Origin: Theobroma cacao
Lineage: Eukaryota > Streptophyta > Magnoliopsida > Malvales > Malvaceae
DNA: 64,000 nucleotides
Reading direction: 5' to 3'
NCBI RefSeq assembly: GCF_000208745.1
Contig: NC_030854.1
Coordinates: forward strand, 25,806,353 to 25,870,352
Shown piece by piece: positions 1 through 20,959 of this stretch. Below the pieces are notes generated by a model. It was not told the DNA's origin. It worked only from the letters and a program-made list of their open reading frames with translations, and searched no databases. The position numbers were made by a program, and so were the translations under genes. The stretch's first letter is position 1, and each line of letters begins with the position of its first letter.

Positions 1-725
1 CTCCAACAGTCAAAAAGAAGAGACAGAAGCCATCCATAGTGATTTTAAGCTTAGAAGACCAAAAACTTTCTCTTTACACTTATATTTCACTCCCATCCTT
101 TGAAAAAGTGTTTGAGTTAGCTTTGTACATCTTAGATCAGCTAGTTGATCAATTGTACTTCATCTTTTTTTCATTTCTTGATTACTTAAAGTGTGCAAGG
201 CACTCTAAGGGATTTACTCAGGCTTGGATTGCTTGATTGAGTGTATAGGTTCTAACTTAGCCTTGAAAAGTTAGCTGTTGGGTTTTGGTTGATCCCGTGA
301 AAAACCATTGTTGTAGGTTGTAGTTGAGCCTTTGAAAAACCACTTTGGGTTAAGCCCGTGAAAAACCATTATGAAAGGTTGTGGTTGAGCCTTTGAAAAA
401 CCACTTTGGGTTTTGGTTGATCCTAGTAAAAACCATTGTGAAAGGTTTTTGCTAAGCTTGGTAAAAGCCATTGTAAAGCTTGGTGAAAGCTTGTGAATTT
501 CACCATTCTTAATGGATTGATTGGAAAATCCTTGGTTGAACAATCAAGGTAGTGGATATAGGTCTTGGACCGAACCACTCTAAATTCTGCTTTGTTATCT
601 ACTCTGTTTTTATTCTTATTTTCATTCTTTTTTTTCACTTGCATTTGTTCCCACTTAGAGCTAAATTTTGAAAGAACCAAATTATGCTATTCATTCCCCT
701 TTAGCACATTTACTTGGGACCAACA
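1..725 (+). mobile_element. 5' LTR (3' portion) of Sirevirus-type Copia element
   Basis: This is the 3' part of a long terminal repeat cut by the left window edge. It matches the LTR at 6551-7780 over the block that starts with 'cactctaaggga' and runs to the shared terminus 'gggaccaaca' (716-725 and 7771-7780). The left part (about 1-180) is only loosely similar to its partner, so the pair is old or recombined. It ends in CCAACA, complementary to the TGTTGG that opens the 3' LTR. It should be followed by a primer-binding site, but instead runs straight into integrase-region coding sequence. An expanded tandem repeat lies at 281-450. Confidence 0.8.
281..450 (+). repeat. About 60-bp tandem repeat inside the 5' LTR
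   Basis: Two full units of about 60-67 bp and a partial third are visible. Each contains the half-motifs 'tgaaaaaccatt' and 'tttgaaaaaccactttggg'. The partner LTR has only one half-unit at the matching place (about 7450-7490), so the array expanded in this LTR or contracted in the other. Confidence 0.75.
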
Positions 726-3541
726 CTAACAAAGTTTCATTTAGAGGAAAAATAATTAAGAATATGTATGTTATATTTCTTGAAGATCTTGAGGTGAATT
801 GTGAAACATGTCTTATAGCAAATGTTGAAAATGATGGCCGGTTATGGCATAAGAGACTTGGACATGTGAGCATGCATACCATCTCAAAATTGATAAGAAA
901 GAATTTGGTTATAAGATTGCCTTGACTTAAATTTGAATATGATCAAATTTGTGATGCATGTTAACTAGGAAAACAAGTTAAAACATCTTTCAAAAGTAAG
1001 AAAAATGTGTCAACCTTTAGACCACTAGAATTGTTGCACATTGATCTATTTGGGCCAATTAATACAACTAGTTTAAAAGGAAAATCATATGGCTTTGTGA
1101 TAGTTGATAACTACTCTAGGTACTTGGGTCTACTTCCTTGCTCATAAGAATGATGCACTACCAGCATTTATAAATCATTGTAGGAAAGTTGAAAATGAAA
1201 AAGGACTTGCCATAGTTAGTATTAGGAGTGATCATGAAAGTGAGTTTGAAGGAGATGAGTTTGAAAACTTTTGCAATGAAAAGAGGTTGGATCATAATTT
1301 TTCTACACCTAGAACACTCCAGCAAAATGGATTTGTAGAAAGGAAAAATCGAACCTTAAAAGAAATGGCTAGGACTATGCTGTGTGAAAATAATTTACTA
1401 AAATATTTTTGGGCAGAAGCTGTCAACACAGCAGCATATCTCCTTAATAGAGTCTCAATTAGAGCCATAATATCAAAGACTCCTTATGAACTTTACAAGG
1501 GTAGGAAACCAAATATCTCTCATCTTAAGAGTTTTGGTTGTAAATATTTTCTATTGAACAATGGAAAATATTCTCTAGGAAAGTTTGATGCAAAGAGTGA
1601 TGAGGCAATATTTTTAGGATATGCATTAAACTCAAAGGCCTATAAAGTTTTAACAAAAGGACTTTAACTGTTGAAGAATCGATCCATGTAGTTTTTGATG
1701 AATCAAATGCCTTACAAAAAGAAATTCCTGCTGATGAAGTTGATACGGATAATCTTGAAAGACAAATGGAAGAAATGACTTTAGATGACAAGAAAAACAG
1801 TGAAGAAAAGTCCCTAGGAAGAGAAACAGAAACTCCACCTTTAGAAACATTGCAAAGAACTGAAAATTAGCATAATGACCTTCCAAGAAGCTAGAGATAT
1901 GTAAAAGACCATCCACAAGAGTTGAACATAAGAGACATTACTCAAAGTGTTAAAACCAGGAGAGGAGTTAGAGAGACATGTGAGTTTTCAGCTTTCATAT
2001 CTCAAATTGAGCCTAAGAGCTTTGAAGAATCTGAAAAAGAGGAAAGCTGGGTAATGGCCATGCAAAAGGAACTTGATCAATTCAAAAAAAATCGTGTGAG
2101 GTCATTAGTCTCTAGGCCTTTAAATCACTCTATTGTTGGGAAAAAATGGGTATTTAGAAATAAAGTAGATGAGCAAGGAAATGTTATTAGAAACAAAGCT
2201 AGATTAGTGACTCAAGGATATAACCAAAAGGAAGGAATTGACTATGATGAAACCTTTACACCGGTTGCTAGAATAGAAGCTATAAGGTTGTTGCTTGCAT
2301 TTGCTTGCTTTATGAACTTTAAATTATTTCAAATGGATGTAAAAAGTGCATTTTTATATTGTTTCATTCAAAAGAAAGTTTATGTTGAACAACCCTCCGA
2401 ATTTGAGGACTATGAAAAACCAGATTATGTGTTCAAACTTCATAAGGCTTTGTATGGACTAAAACAAGCTCCAAGAGCTTAGTATAAAAGACTTTCTAAG
2501 TTCTTAGTTGAAAAAGGTTATGTTAGAAGCAACATTGATACAACATTGTTTATTAAGAGATACTTAAATGATTTAATCATTGTTCAAATCTATGTGGATG
2601 ATATTGTTTTTGGTGCAACTAATGACGCTTTATGCAAGAACTTTGCTGAAGAAATGTAGGGTGAATTTGAGATGAGCATGATGAGAGAGCTGAAATTCTT
2701 TCTTGGGCTCCAAATCAAACAAAGTGAGGAAGAAATTTTCATCAGCCAAGAAAGATACATTTAAGACATGCTCAAAAAGTTTGACATGCTAAAGTTGAAA
2801 TCAATTAGCACACCAATGAGTCCATCCACCAAACTTAAGGTTGATGAAAAGGGAAAGAATATTAATCAAAAGCTCTACAAAGGTATGATCAGATCACTAC
2901 TTTATTGAACAACCAGCATGCTTGATGTCCAATTCAGTGTATGTTTGTGCACTCGTTTTCAATCTCAACCCAAGGAATCACACTTGACTGCTGTTAAAAG
3001 AATTTTTAGATACCTCTTAAATACACAAACTTTAGGGATATGGTATCCAAGAGAATCATCCTTTAATCTAGTTGGATATTTAGATGTAGATTTTTTTGGA
3101 AGCAAAATTGATAGAAAGAGCACTAGTGGAACCTGCCAATTTTTAGGTAGTATGCTTGTGTCATGGTCAAGTAAAAAACAGAATTCAGTTGCTCTCTCTA
3201 CAGCTGAAGCTGAATATATTTCTCTAGGTAGTTGTTGTGCTCAAATCTTGTGGATTAAACAATAACTAATAGACTTTGGAGTAACAATGAATAACATACC
3301 AATACACTGTGATAATACAAGTGCAATCAATATTTCAAAAAATCTTATACAGCATTCTAGGACTAAGCATATCCAGATTAGGCATCACTTTGTTAGAGAT
3401 CATGTAGTGAAATGTGACATTAAAATTGAGTTTGTGAATACTTTGCAACAATTAGCTAACATATTCACCAAACCCCTAAATGAGAAAAGATTTTGTAAGA
3501 TTAGGAGAAATCTGGGAATGGTTAGTGTGCAAGAGCTTTAA
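726..3541 (+). pseudogene. Degenerate Copia pol: pre-integrase, integrase, RT, RNase H
   Basis: The order is typical Ty1/Copia. A GAG_pre-integrase block comes first (about 726-925, with LWHKRLGHVSMHT). Integrase follows, with its first Asp in VDNYSR (about 1098), then IRSDHESEF and ERKNRT (1200-1350). RT then runs from about 2040, with KWVFRNK, ARLVTQGYNQ, QMDVKSAFL and YVDDI near 2594. RNase H comes last (about 3080-3541), with STAEAEYIS and the tail typical of the family. Gag and protease are absent. The frame is broken repeatedly: stops at 923 and 962, a 2-nt loss near 1120, a 1-nt loss near 1649, TAG at 2480 in place of an expected Trp, and further stops near 2658, 2762 and 2906. It cannot encode a polyprotein. 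Confidence 0.9.
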
Positions 3542-4289
3542 GAAAAATTCTGAAGTTTTCTCAAAGGACAGTAGGCACTTAGTTGACTAAAAAAGGCACT
3601 TAATCAACTAAGAGTATTTTGTCTCTTTAAATAATAAGACTTGGTCAGTTAAAAGGAGGAATAAAATAATGAAAAGAAACTGTCTATCGAGTAATAAAAC
3701 AGAAAAGAAAAACTGCCTTGGCAAAAACTAAGTTTAGAGGGAATTTTTCAAATTTTGAACAGGACAAAAACTGACAACATTTAAAGGGGAGACAAATAGT
3801 TTTTGAGAAAATAAAACTGCCCTTAACTCGTCTTCTCTACATTTTCTCTCTTCTGAAACTGACCCACCTAAAACTAAAACCATTCCCTTTCAAACTCTTG
3901 AAACCCTAAGTCAGAAATTTCTCAAACCAAATAGCGAAATCATCACAGTCCAAAGAGATTCTAGAGAAGAAAAAGGGTAAACGTCCATGGGAAGAGAGTC
4001 TGCAAGCAGAAGTACAGAAGAAGAAGAAAAAGATAGTGTCCACTGCTGAGATTGGACAAACTAAAAAATCATAGACAGAGAAGGAATACAAAGCTAAGAA
4101 AAAGAAAGAGAAAGAAAAATCCTTCAAGAATGGTAAGACTTCATCCTCAAAATTTAGAAATAAATTTCATGAGGATAGGTTCAAAAAGATAAAAAAAATG
4201 CCCCTATTACTTGTGGTAAATCTATTGATTAGAGTAGTTTTAATGAGTCACCTGAATTTCAAGTAGTTCTGTTAGATTATTTTGGAGAA

Positions 4290-5366
4290 ATGAAACTGAA
4301 AGATTTTAGCACTTTTAAGAATCGATCCTATAGTGCTAGTTTGGTGAAAGAATTTTATGCCAGCATAGCCATAGATAAGGATGAACTTGAGGATTCTGAT
4401 GATTATATTGATGATGGTCTGAATGTTTATTTAAATGGAAAGGAATTTGTTATAACTGCTACTGATTTAGGAAATTTGCTTAAAATTGAAAGTGAAGATG
4501 GTGACTATGAGATGCCTGAAAACTATGATCCCACTTCTTTGTGGGAGATAATTGCAAGGAGGAAAGAAAAATATTCATCAAAGAGTAATGTTGGTCTGAT
4601 TAAAAGTCCACATATTAGAATTTTGCATTATTTTATTGTTGCTAACATTCATGGAAAAGGTGGCAGTTTTAGCTACATTAGTCTTCAAGACTTATGTCTA
4701 ATTGAGCATGCCTTTAATGGTGCTTCATTTAATCTAGGTAGATTCATGATTGAGAGAATGAGAGGAGTCTGTCGACTGAAAAAAATAAATCTACCTCATG
4801 GAAATATCATTACATCATTGCCATAAAAAAAGTGAATTTGAAGCTCTAGATATGAATTGGACAAAGTGAAAAGCAAGGACCAAACTATTTACCTTGGGAG
4901 TTTGCCTAAAATGGGGTATAAGCTTGATGGAGAGAAATATGTTAAAACCCCCAAGGTCACTCTTGGAAAAGAGTCTTCTCTCCCTGCTCAACCAAAAACA
5001 ACTCCCTCACAGTTCTCTAATGAAATACGTTTGAACCTGCTCATAAGAATTGATGGAAAGCTGACTGACCAAGGAGTAAGGATGCAGAAAATTGAAAAGA
5101 AATTGGCAAAGCTTGAAAATGTATTGAAGGAAAAAGGAAAAATGCCTTTTGAACATGCAGCTGCAAACACCTTTGCCACTCCAAGTCCTGCACCAGCAGG
5201 TCAGGATGTTGAAGGTTCTACTTTCCAAGCTGAAGGTCATGAATCTGAAGTGGATCAACCAAGAAAATCCCCCTCACTTGAGCCACAAAAGGAAGCTGAA
5301 TCAGAACAAGGTACCAAGGTGCTTGGATCACTTGGTGAAATTCCTCCATCCCATCATGAACCTTAA
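4290..5366 (+). pseudogene. Sirevirus env-like / plant transposon ORF downstream of pol (broken)
   Basis: Two open stretches in the same frame (4290-4826 and 4857-5366) are separated by three close stops. The first part, with SYSASLVKEFYAS near its start and an acidic stretch, resembles the 'putative plant transposon protein' region found after pol in SIRE-type Copia elements. The second has a Lys/Glu-rich likely coiled-coil (about residues 60-95) followed by Pro/Ser/Glu-rich low complexity. More Pro/Ser/Lys-rich coding-like sequence continues to about 5840 in shifted frames. I see no clear signal peptide or transmembrane segment. The family role is unknown; 'envelope-like' is a historical label. 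I rely on position and remembered similarity. Confidence 0.6.
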
Positions 5367-5841
5367 CAAGAACAGCTTTCTCCTCCCAATTCAGTGGAAG
5401 TCTCAATAATGGATGTTTTCCACCAAATGGTTAGAGAAGAACAAGTTGAAAAGGAAACAGCTAAAGGGAAAACACAAAAGTTAGTATCTCCAAAAGAATC
5501 CCCTGAACCAGCTTTATGTACAAAGGAACAATCTGGGAAAGGAAAAGAAAAAGTTGTTGCTGCTCCATAAGCCAAGTCTGAACAATCTGGTAAAGGCATG
5601 AAGACAATGGCAACAAAGACCAAAATCATCAAGAGACTAAAATCCTCCAAAATAGTTGAAAAAGCTAGATCATCAGCCATCTCTTCTCCTCAAGACCCCC
5701 TTGAAATTCCTGATAAATCATCCCCTGAACCCTTACCATAAAAATCACCTCCAAAACCATCTTTTGAACCCCTTAATGTTTTCTATTGCACGGATGAATC
5801 TACCCTTTCACCCTCTTCAGAAGATTATTGAGCACCCTTAG

Positions 5842-6550
5842 GATTTGATGCTAACAAAAAAGGGGAGAATTATGGTAGAAAGTTTAGGGTAGAACTAGAG
5901 GCAATTTAAGAACAAAATAATGAATACTTTTTCTGTTATTTTTTTGCTATTTTTTGTTCTATTGAACATCTAAATTTAACTTTGATGTTTATGTTCATGT
6001 TTATGGTATTATGTTTATGAAAATGGGATGCTGTTAAGTTGCTTATATTACTTGTTTGTTGATGAATAAATCTATTTTTGAGGTTGTTTGCTGTTGTTTT
6101 GAGAATTGGTACTAATATTGAGTTGTTATGATGATAACCAATTTCTGTCAATGATATTGTGAATGGATTGTGTTTGTGAATGTATATGGATGTTAATTAT
6201 ACTATATTTGTTGGTTGATAAATGGCATAGATAAAATCTGGTAACAATATGTTGTTGATAGACACAATTGAAATATTGGTGATATTTTGTCAACTAGTCA
6301 CCTATTATTGATTACTCTATATGTCTGCATAAATATATTCTGAATGTATAATGTCATTGTCTGTATGACATGAATAAAAATTTGCTGAAATGAATAAGTA
6401 AATAAACACACACTAAGAGGGAGCACATACTAAGGGGGAGCACTCACTTAGAGGGAGAAATCCTCATTTTTTTGTGCAGAACTAAAAAGATTAATGGACA
6501 TTATATTATTAATTAAGGAATGTTTTGTCATCATCAAAAAAGGGGGAGAT
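5842..6550 (+). other. Non-coding 3' internal region with repeated polypurine tracts
   Basis: No coding region is visible. Several PPT-like purine runs occur (5857-5871, then three spaced units at 6412-6456 with the core 'aagagggagcac' / 'aagggggagcac'). The run at 6535-6549 directly abuts the 3' LTR and is the likely plus-strand primer. Reiterated PPT-like motifs before the 3' LTR are a known trait of Sirevirus elements. Confidence 0.65.
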
Positions 6551-7780
6551 TGTTGGCTTCTTAGTTTTTGATCGTAATAAAACATTCCCATTCATTTGTG
6601 TCTAATATTTCTACTTGAGTGTGCAGGATAAGAATTGTATTCCAATGATAAATAAATTATTCCAAGGGACATATCAAAAATTATATGTATAAGAAGTCAC
6701 AATTAATCAACAAAACAGAAGCTCTTTAGTTGAATAATAAAGGATTAGTCAACTAAATTTCAAATCAGAAGTTGGTGGGCTCAAGAGTATTGAGAAATAG
6801 AAAAAACTTAGTTGACCAAGAAATAGGTTAGTGGGCTCAAGAGTATTGAGAAATAGAAAAGACTTAGTTGACCAAGAAATAGGTTAGTCGACTAAGAGTC
6901 TACTGCTAGAAATCTAAACTTCAAGACAGAATCAACTTAATCGACTAAGGAAAAAGTTAGTCGACTAAGTGCTCACTACCAGAAGCAGAGAACAGAAGAC
7001 AAAAACAACTTAGTTGACTAAGATATCAATTAGTCGACTAAGAGCATTCTGCTAGAAAATTTGAATTGTGCACTAGAAGACAGATTAACGGTCAAAAATG
7101 CAACAAAATTGTTTCCAACCGTCAAAAACTACCTAACACCTATCAGAGCTAATTTTTCAAGTATTTAAGAGGCTTCCAACGACTAGAAATGTAATTAAGG
7201 CTTCCAAGTCCAAAAGAGCTAAAAAAAACCAATAAATACTCTTTGCTCATTTACTGCACTTAACTCCTATTTTTGTAATTGTGATCTGCACTTTACTTTG
7301 TACCACTTAGATCAACCTTGTGATCATAGGTACACTCTTATCACTTCTCTCCTTGTATTCTTAGAGTGAGCGGGTCACTCTAAGGGATTGATTCAAGCTA
7401 GGATTGCTTGATTGAGTATAGGTTCTAACTTAGCCTTGAAAAGTTAAGTGTTGGGTTTTAGTTGATCCTGGTAAAAACTATTGTGAAAGGTTTTGGCTAA
7501 GCTTGGTAAAAGCCATTGTAAAAGCTTGGTGAAAGCTTGTGAATTTCATCGTTCTTAGTGAATTGATTGGAAGATCCTTGGTTGAACAATCAAGGTAGTG
7601 GATGTAGGTTTTTGATCGAACCACTATAAATATTTGTGTATTGTCTCTACTATTTTAATTTGTCATTCATTTTTAAATTTCTCTTTTATCTTTCTTTTGT
7701 CCCCAATTTGAAGGTAACGTTTGTAAAAAGTCAAGAAAGTGTTATTCACCTCCCTCTAGCACATTCGTTTGGGACCAACA
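6551..7780 (+). mobile_element. 3' LTR of Sirevirus-type Copia element
   Basis: A 1230-bp LTR opens with TGTTGG directly after a purine-rich primer tract and closes with CCAACA. It matches 1-725 in its 3' portion. It holds an array of TTAGTCGACTAA-like palindromes (6716-7045) and a duplicated block of about 57 bp (near 6778-6890, repeating 'gggctcaagagtattgag'). The target-site duplication cannot be tested because the left end is outside the window. Confidence 0.85.
6716..7045 (+). repeat. Array of TTAGTCGACTAA-type palindromes in the LTR
   Basis: At least eight copies or near-copies of the 12-bp palindrome occur in about 330 bp (for example 'ttagtcgactaa' near 6886, 6958 and 7031, with variants 'ttagttgactaa', 'ttaatcgactaa' and 'ttagttgacca'). 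Two more variants lie just after pol at 3580-3612. Confidence 0.75.
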
Positions 7781-8010
7781 GTAAGTTAGGCTCAACATGC
7801 TTTCATGCTTTTAAATTCACCTTCACCTATAAGAGAATAAAAGTATATCCATTAAATTTACAATATATAAAATAACAAAACTACAATATCCTTTATAAAT
7901 TCAAATATTACTAATATAGAGTAAATGTAAAAATTAAAATTGAATTGAGATATGAGAATTAAAGAAACATTAACTATGAATAATGATAGATTAATGATAA
8001 ATGTTAGGAA
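7781..8010. other. AT-rich spacer, nothing recognised
   Basis: This is the sequence between the Copia element end and the 100-bp tandem repeat. No coding or structural signal was recognised. Confidence 0.5.
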
Positions 8011-8310
8011 TTTCAAAATTTGTGAGTTAAAGGGTTTAGTACAATTATTTGATTTGGAGAGAAAAAAATTGTTTGATTTACTCATCAAAAAAGAGAATAG
8101 GAGAAAGGGATTTCAAATTTGTGTGAGTTAAAGGGTTTAGTATAGTTATTTGGCTTTGAGAGAAAAAATTGTTTGATTTATTCATGGAAAAAGGGAATAA
8201 GAGAAAGAGATTTCAAATTTGTGTGAGTTAAAGGGTTTAGTATAGTTGTTTGGTTTTGAGAGAAAAAAATTGTTTGATTGACTTACAAAAAAGGAGAATA
8301 GGAGAAATGG
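8011..8310 (+). repeat. Three-copy 100-bp tandem repeat
   Basis: Units start at 8011, 8111 and 8211, each with 'tttcaaatttgtg.gagtt' (unit 1 slightly diverged) and 'aaagggtttagta', then a run of 'agagaaaaaa.ttgtttgatt'. The period is 100 bp. No coding frame is kept. Confidence 0.85.
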
Positions 8311-9030
8311 TGAGAACCATGTGCAAGGGAAAATAAAAAAAAATAAACGATTTAAAAAACATTGAAGGGTAGGTGTGCAGTGCACAAAATGAAAAGGGAA
8401 AAGAAAAAGAATTTTGAAATTTGGGCTTAGAAAGGATTGAATTCAAAACTCTTAAAGCCAAAGTTAGGTGACTTACAACTATTGCAAAACAATTTATTTG
8501 ATTTGATTAAAGGTGGCAAAACCATATATTTTAATTTTATACATATAAAAATAAAAAAAAATTGAAGGTGGCTATCGCCACCCCTATCCCCCTAACTCAC
8601 TTATCTTTGAAATGAGTTTCAAGGGTTGGATAAGATTGAGAGGAAGTGATCTCTATTCAACTAAAATTTAAAATAAATCATTTAGTTTCATGAAATAAAT
8701 TATAATGTATAGTATGAAAAAATAATATTTTTTAATTTCATATGATAACTTTAGCAAGTACACCTAAGTTAATTGTTACACAAACCTTATATTCAAACAA
8801 ATTGGTTAATTTATTAGAAACAAAACCAATATGGCAAACTTCTTAATAATTGAAGTAATGGTGAACATAGAATTTTGTTTGGTTTTCACCTCGAGTACTT
8901 ATTAATCTTTTAACTCTCTTACGATTGTATAGGTAGTACATTTATGTTTTAGTGGTGGTATAATATTTGAAAAAGTTTTTAAATTATTTAAAAAAAATTC
9001 AAATGAGCTTTTATTTTTATATTGCGTTCA
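8311..9030. other. AT-rich intergenic spacer
   Basis: No gene, RNA or repeat was recognised. Short open frames on both strands are low-complexity Phe/Ser/Lys-rich and not supported. Confidence 0.5.
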
Positions 9031-9329
9031 ATCAACTCTTATATTTCTATTTTGGACTAAATAAGCCATTATAACTAATAATTTACTAATTATCATTAGT
9101 CAAAATACCATTTATCATTTTATGCTCTCATGATGTTGACATGAAGGATGAAAAATGTCACATGATAATGTCATATGTTATATCAGCATATCATGTCATC
9201 ATTTTATTATAACATGTCAACATGTCATATAACATAAAATGTCAAGTGATATTTTGACTATAATAACAATTAGCCAACTATTAGCTATAAGAGTTTATTT
9301 AGTTCAAAATAAAAATATAAGGGTTTGAT
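9031..9329. mobile_element. Fold-back (MITE-like) inverted-repeat element, about 300 bp
   Basis: Two imperfect inverted arms of about 100 bp or more face each other. The left arm begins 'atcaactcttatatttc' and the right arm ends 'aaatataagggtttgat', its imperfect reverse complement. Pairing continues inward through 'ggactaaataa' / 'ttatttagttc' and the 'agtcaaaata' blocks. The centre is rich in 'gtcatat/atgaca' words. There is no coding capacity. The superfamily is not assigned. Confidence 0.65.
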
Positions 9330-10087
9330 GGCTTCCCTTGATAATATGGCCTCCAAATATTTTAGTTTTACATGCAATTTTTTTTTAATTTTCTTAACTT
9401 GTCCCCAAAATATTGTGAAACTTATACTTACTAGCTAAGCCTAACATATAAATTCTAACCCAATATGTTAAACTTATTGGATTTAAAAGAAATAAAAGTA
9501 AGTCTATTATCTTAAACTCACTAAATTTTAATATAAAGAGGTATCTCAGTAGTCTAACCTAATAGTCCGATAAGTTAATTAGTAATTGAAGAAGCAAATA
9601 GAAAATAAGAGGAGATTTTCCTCAGAAACTACCCATTTTGTGCACAACACAAAGTAAAGAGGCATTTGAGTTTGAAAAATTGTTTTATTTTCCACTCTTG
9701 CATGCAGAAAGTGAGAGAGAAACTCCTTCTATGATTTTGTTTGGCCATCAAGAAAACAAAAAGTTGATTGTCAAACTCCATTCCATCTTCTATGTGAGTG
9801 GTGCTTTTGTACATTACTTGTACGACAAGTTTGGTTGAGGGAAAGGTTATTTCTCAAAAAATTTTCTCCCTTCGTTTGTTTTGTTTATGGAAGAAAGAAT
9901 AATAATTTCTTATAATAGTTATTACCATCTCCCCCATGATATTAGAGTCCAAAATATTTTGGACTAAAATATCCTTACTTACTTTCAAAAATTACAAACT
10001 TAGACCTACAAAATTAATATTTTAAATTAAAAGATAAAAAATTATCAATATTTTAATATGATAATAATATTAAAATTTATTAATATT
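9330..10087. other. AT-rich spacer up to the assembly gap
   Basis: No gene was recognised. A short plus-strand frame at 9638-9838 has no family features I can recognise. Confidence 0.45.
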
Positions 10088-10521
10088 NNNNNNNNNNNNN
10101 NNNNNNNNNNNNNNNNNNNNNNNNNNNNNNNNNNNNNNNNNNNNNNNNNNNNNNNNNNNNNNNNNNNNNNNNNNNNNNNNNNNNNNNNNNNNNNNNNNNN
10201 NNNNNNNNNNNNNNNNNNNNNNNNNNNNNNNNNNNNNNNNNNNNNNNNNNNNNNNNNNNNNNNNNNNNNNNNNNNNNNNNNNNNNNNNNNNNNNNNNNNN
10301 NNNNNNNNNNNNNNNNNNNNNNNNNNNNNNNNNNNNNNNNNNNNNNNNNNNNNNNNNNNNNNNNNNNNNNNNNNNNNNNNNNNNNNNNNNNNNNNNNNNN
10401 NNNNNNNNNNNNNNNNNNNNNNNNNNNNNNNNNNNNNNNNNNNNNNNNNNNNNNNNNNNNNNNNNNNNNNNNNNNNNNNNNNNNNNNNNNNNNNNNNNNN
10501 NNNNNNNNNNNNNNNNNNNNN
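10088..10521. other. Assembly gap (434 N)
   Basis: Unknown bases. The sequence on both sides is very AT-rich (TTTATTTTA-type runs). Confidence 1.
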
Positions 10522-11160
10522 ATTTTATTCCGTCAAGTAAGCTATATAATAACATTTTCATTTTATTCCTATCATATCCTATTCTTATAAAATATTTATT
10601 TTATTTTATTTTATTCCGTGAATCAAATGTGCCTATAAAAGATAATGTTCTAAAGCCATTAGCTAATGATTATAGTATTATTATATAAAGTTCTTGTTGA
10701 TTATTAAAGGTATCTTTCTAGTAGGCTCTCCCTTAAAAATGCTCTAATTTCATCCAAATCTTAATTAAACTTAATAAAAGGATAAAGATTTATTTAAATT
10801 TTTAAAAATAATTGAAAGAATTTTTAAATATTATACTTTTAGTGTAAGAGAGAAAAGTGTTTTTAGGTTTAAAAAGAAAAAATAAATTGTTTGATTATTG
10901 ATCAGTCATTGACTGCCACGTGCACAAGAAAAAAGTTGCAAAATGGCCGCCGCTACACCGTATCAAAACCCTGTTATCCCTCTCAAAACATTTTGCCACT
11001 CGAATATTCAGACAGCAAATTCTCCCAAACCTGCCACCTCTCAACGGCTTTAAACAAAACCGAGAAGGGCCAAAAAAAAAAAAAAAAAAGTCCTAGCAAA
11101 ATAGCTTTCGAAAGAAAAAAGCAGTGCGCACATTAAGAAAAGTCACCCACACGGCGCAAG
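10522..11160. promoter_or_regulatory. Upstream region of the INO80 gene
   Basis: AT-rich upstream sequence changes to more GC-balanced sequence after about 10890. It contains a perfect G-box CACGTG at 10917-10922 and an A-homopolymer near 11073-11090. I did not find a convincing TATA box. The true promoter and transcription start are unknown. Confidence 0.4.
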
Positions 11161-11285
11161 TTAGCAACTCCCGATGAATCCTACACCGTCTGTGTCTACT
11201 ACGTCCCTTCTCTATCTTTGTCGACCCACCTTATCCTACGCATCGTCACCCTCCTCTTTTTCCTCATTGGATTTCTCTCGTCTGC

Positions 11286-11366
11286 TAGGGTTAGGTTTTT
11301 TCTTTTTTTATCTTTCTCCGTTTTTTACAAAATTCTTCCCCCATGCTCGTCGCGGAGTTAGGGTTT
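11286..11366 (+). promoter_or_regulatory. Telo-box-like motifs in the probable INO80 5'UTR
   Basis: TAGGGTTAGG occurs at 11286-11295 and TTAGGGTTT (telo-box, reverse of AAACCCTAA) at 11358-11366. Both lie in a CT-rich leader just before the ATG at 11401. Telo-boxes are common near start sites of plant housekeeping and chromatin genes. Confidence 0.5.
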
Positions 11367-11400
11367 TGCTATTGGGGACTCTCTTCACTCTCTCTTCTTC

Positions 11401-20959
<9,559 letters not shown>

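Noticed and set aside
7781..7785. GTAAG as the target-site duplication of the Sirevirus element
   Set aside because: The left flank is outside the window, so it cannot be tested.
10058..10561. Long open frames across the gap on both strands
   Set aside because: They are made of unknown bases.
9862..10640. Possible transposon with ends around the N gap ('gtttgttttgtttatgga' and 'attccgtgaatcaaatgtg')
   Set aside because: The ends are only vaguely complementary and the middle is unknown; not enough evidence.
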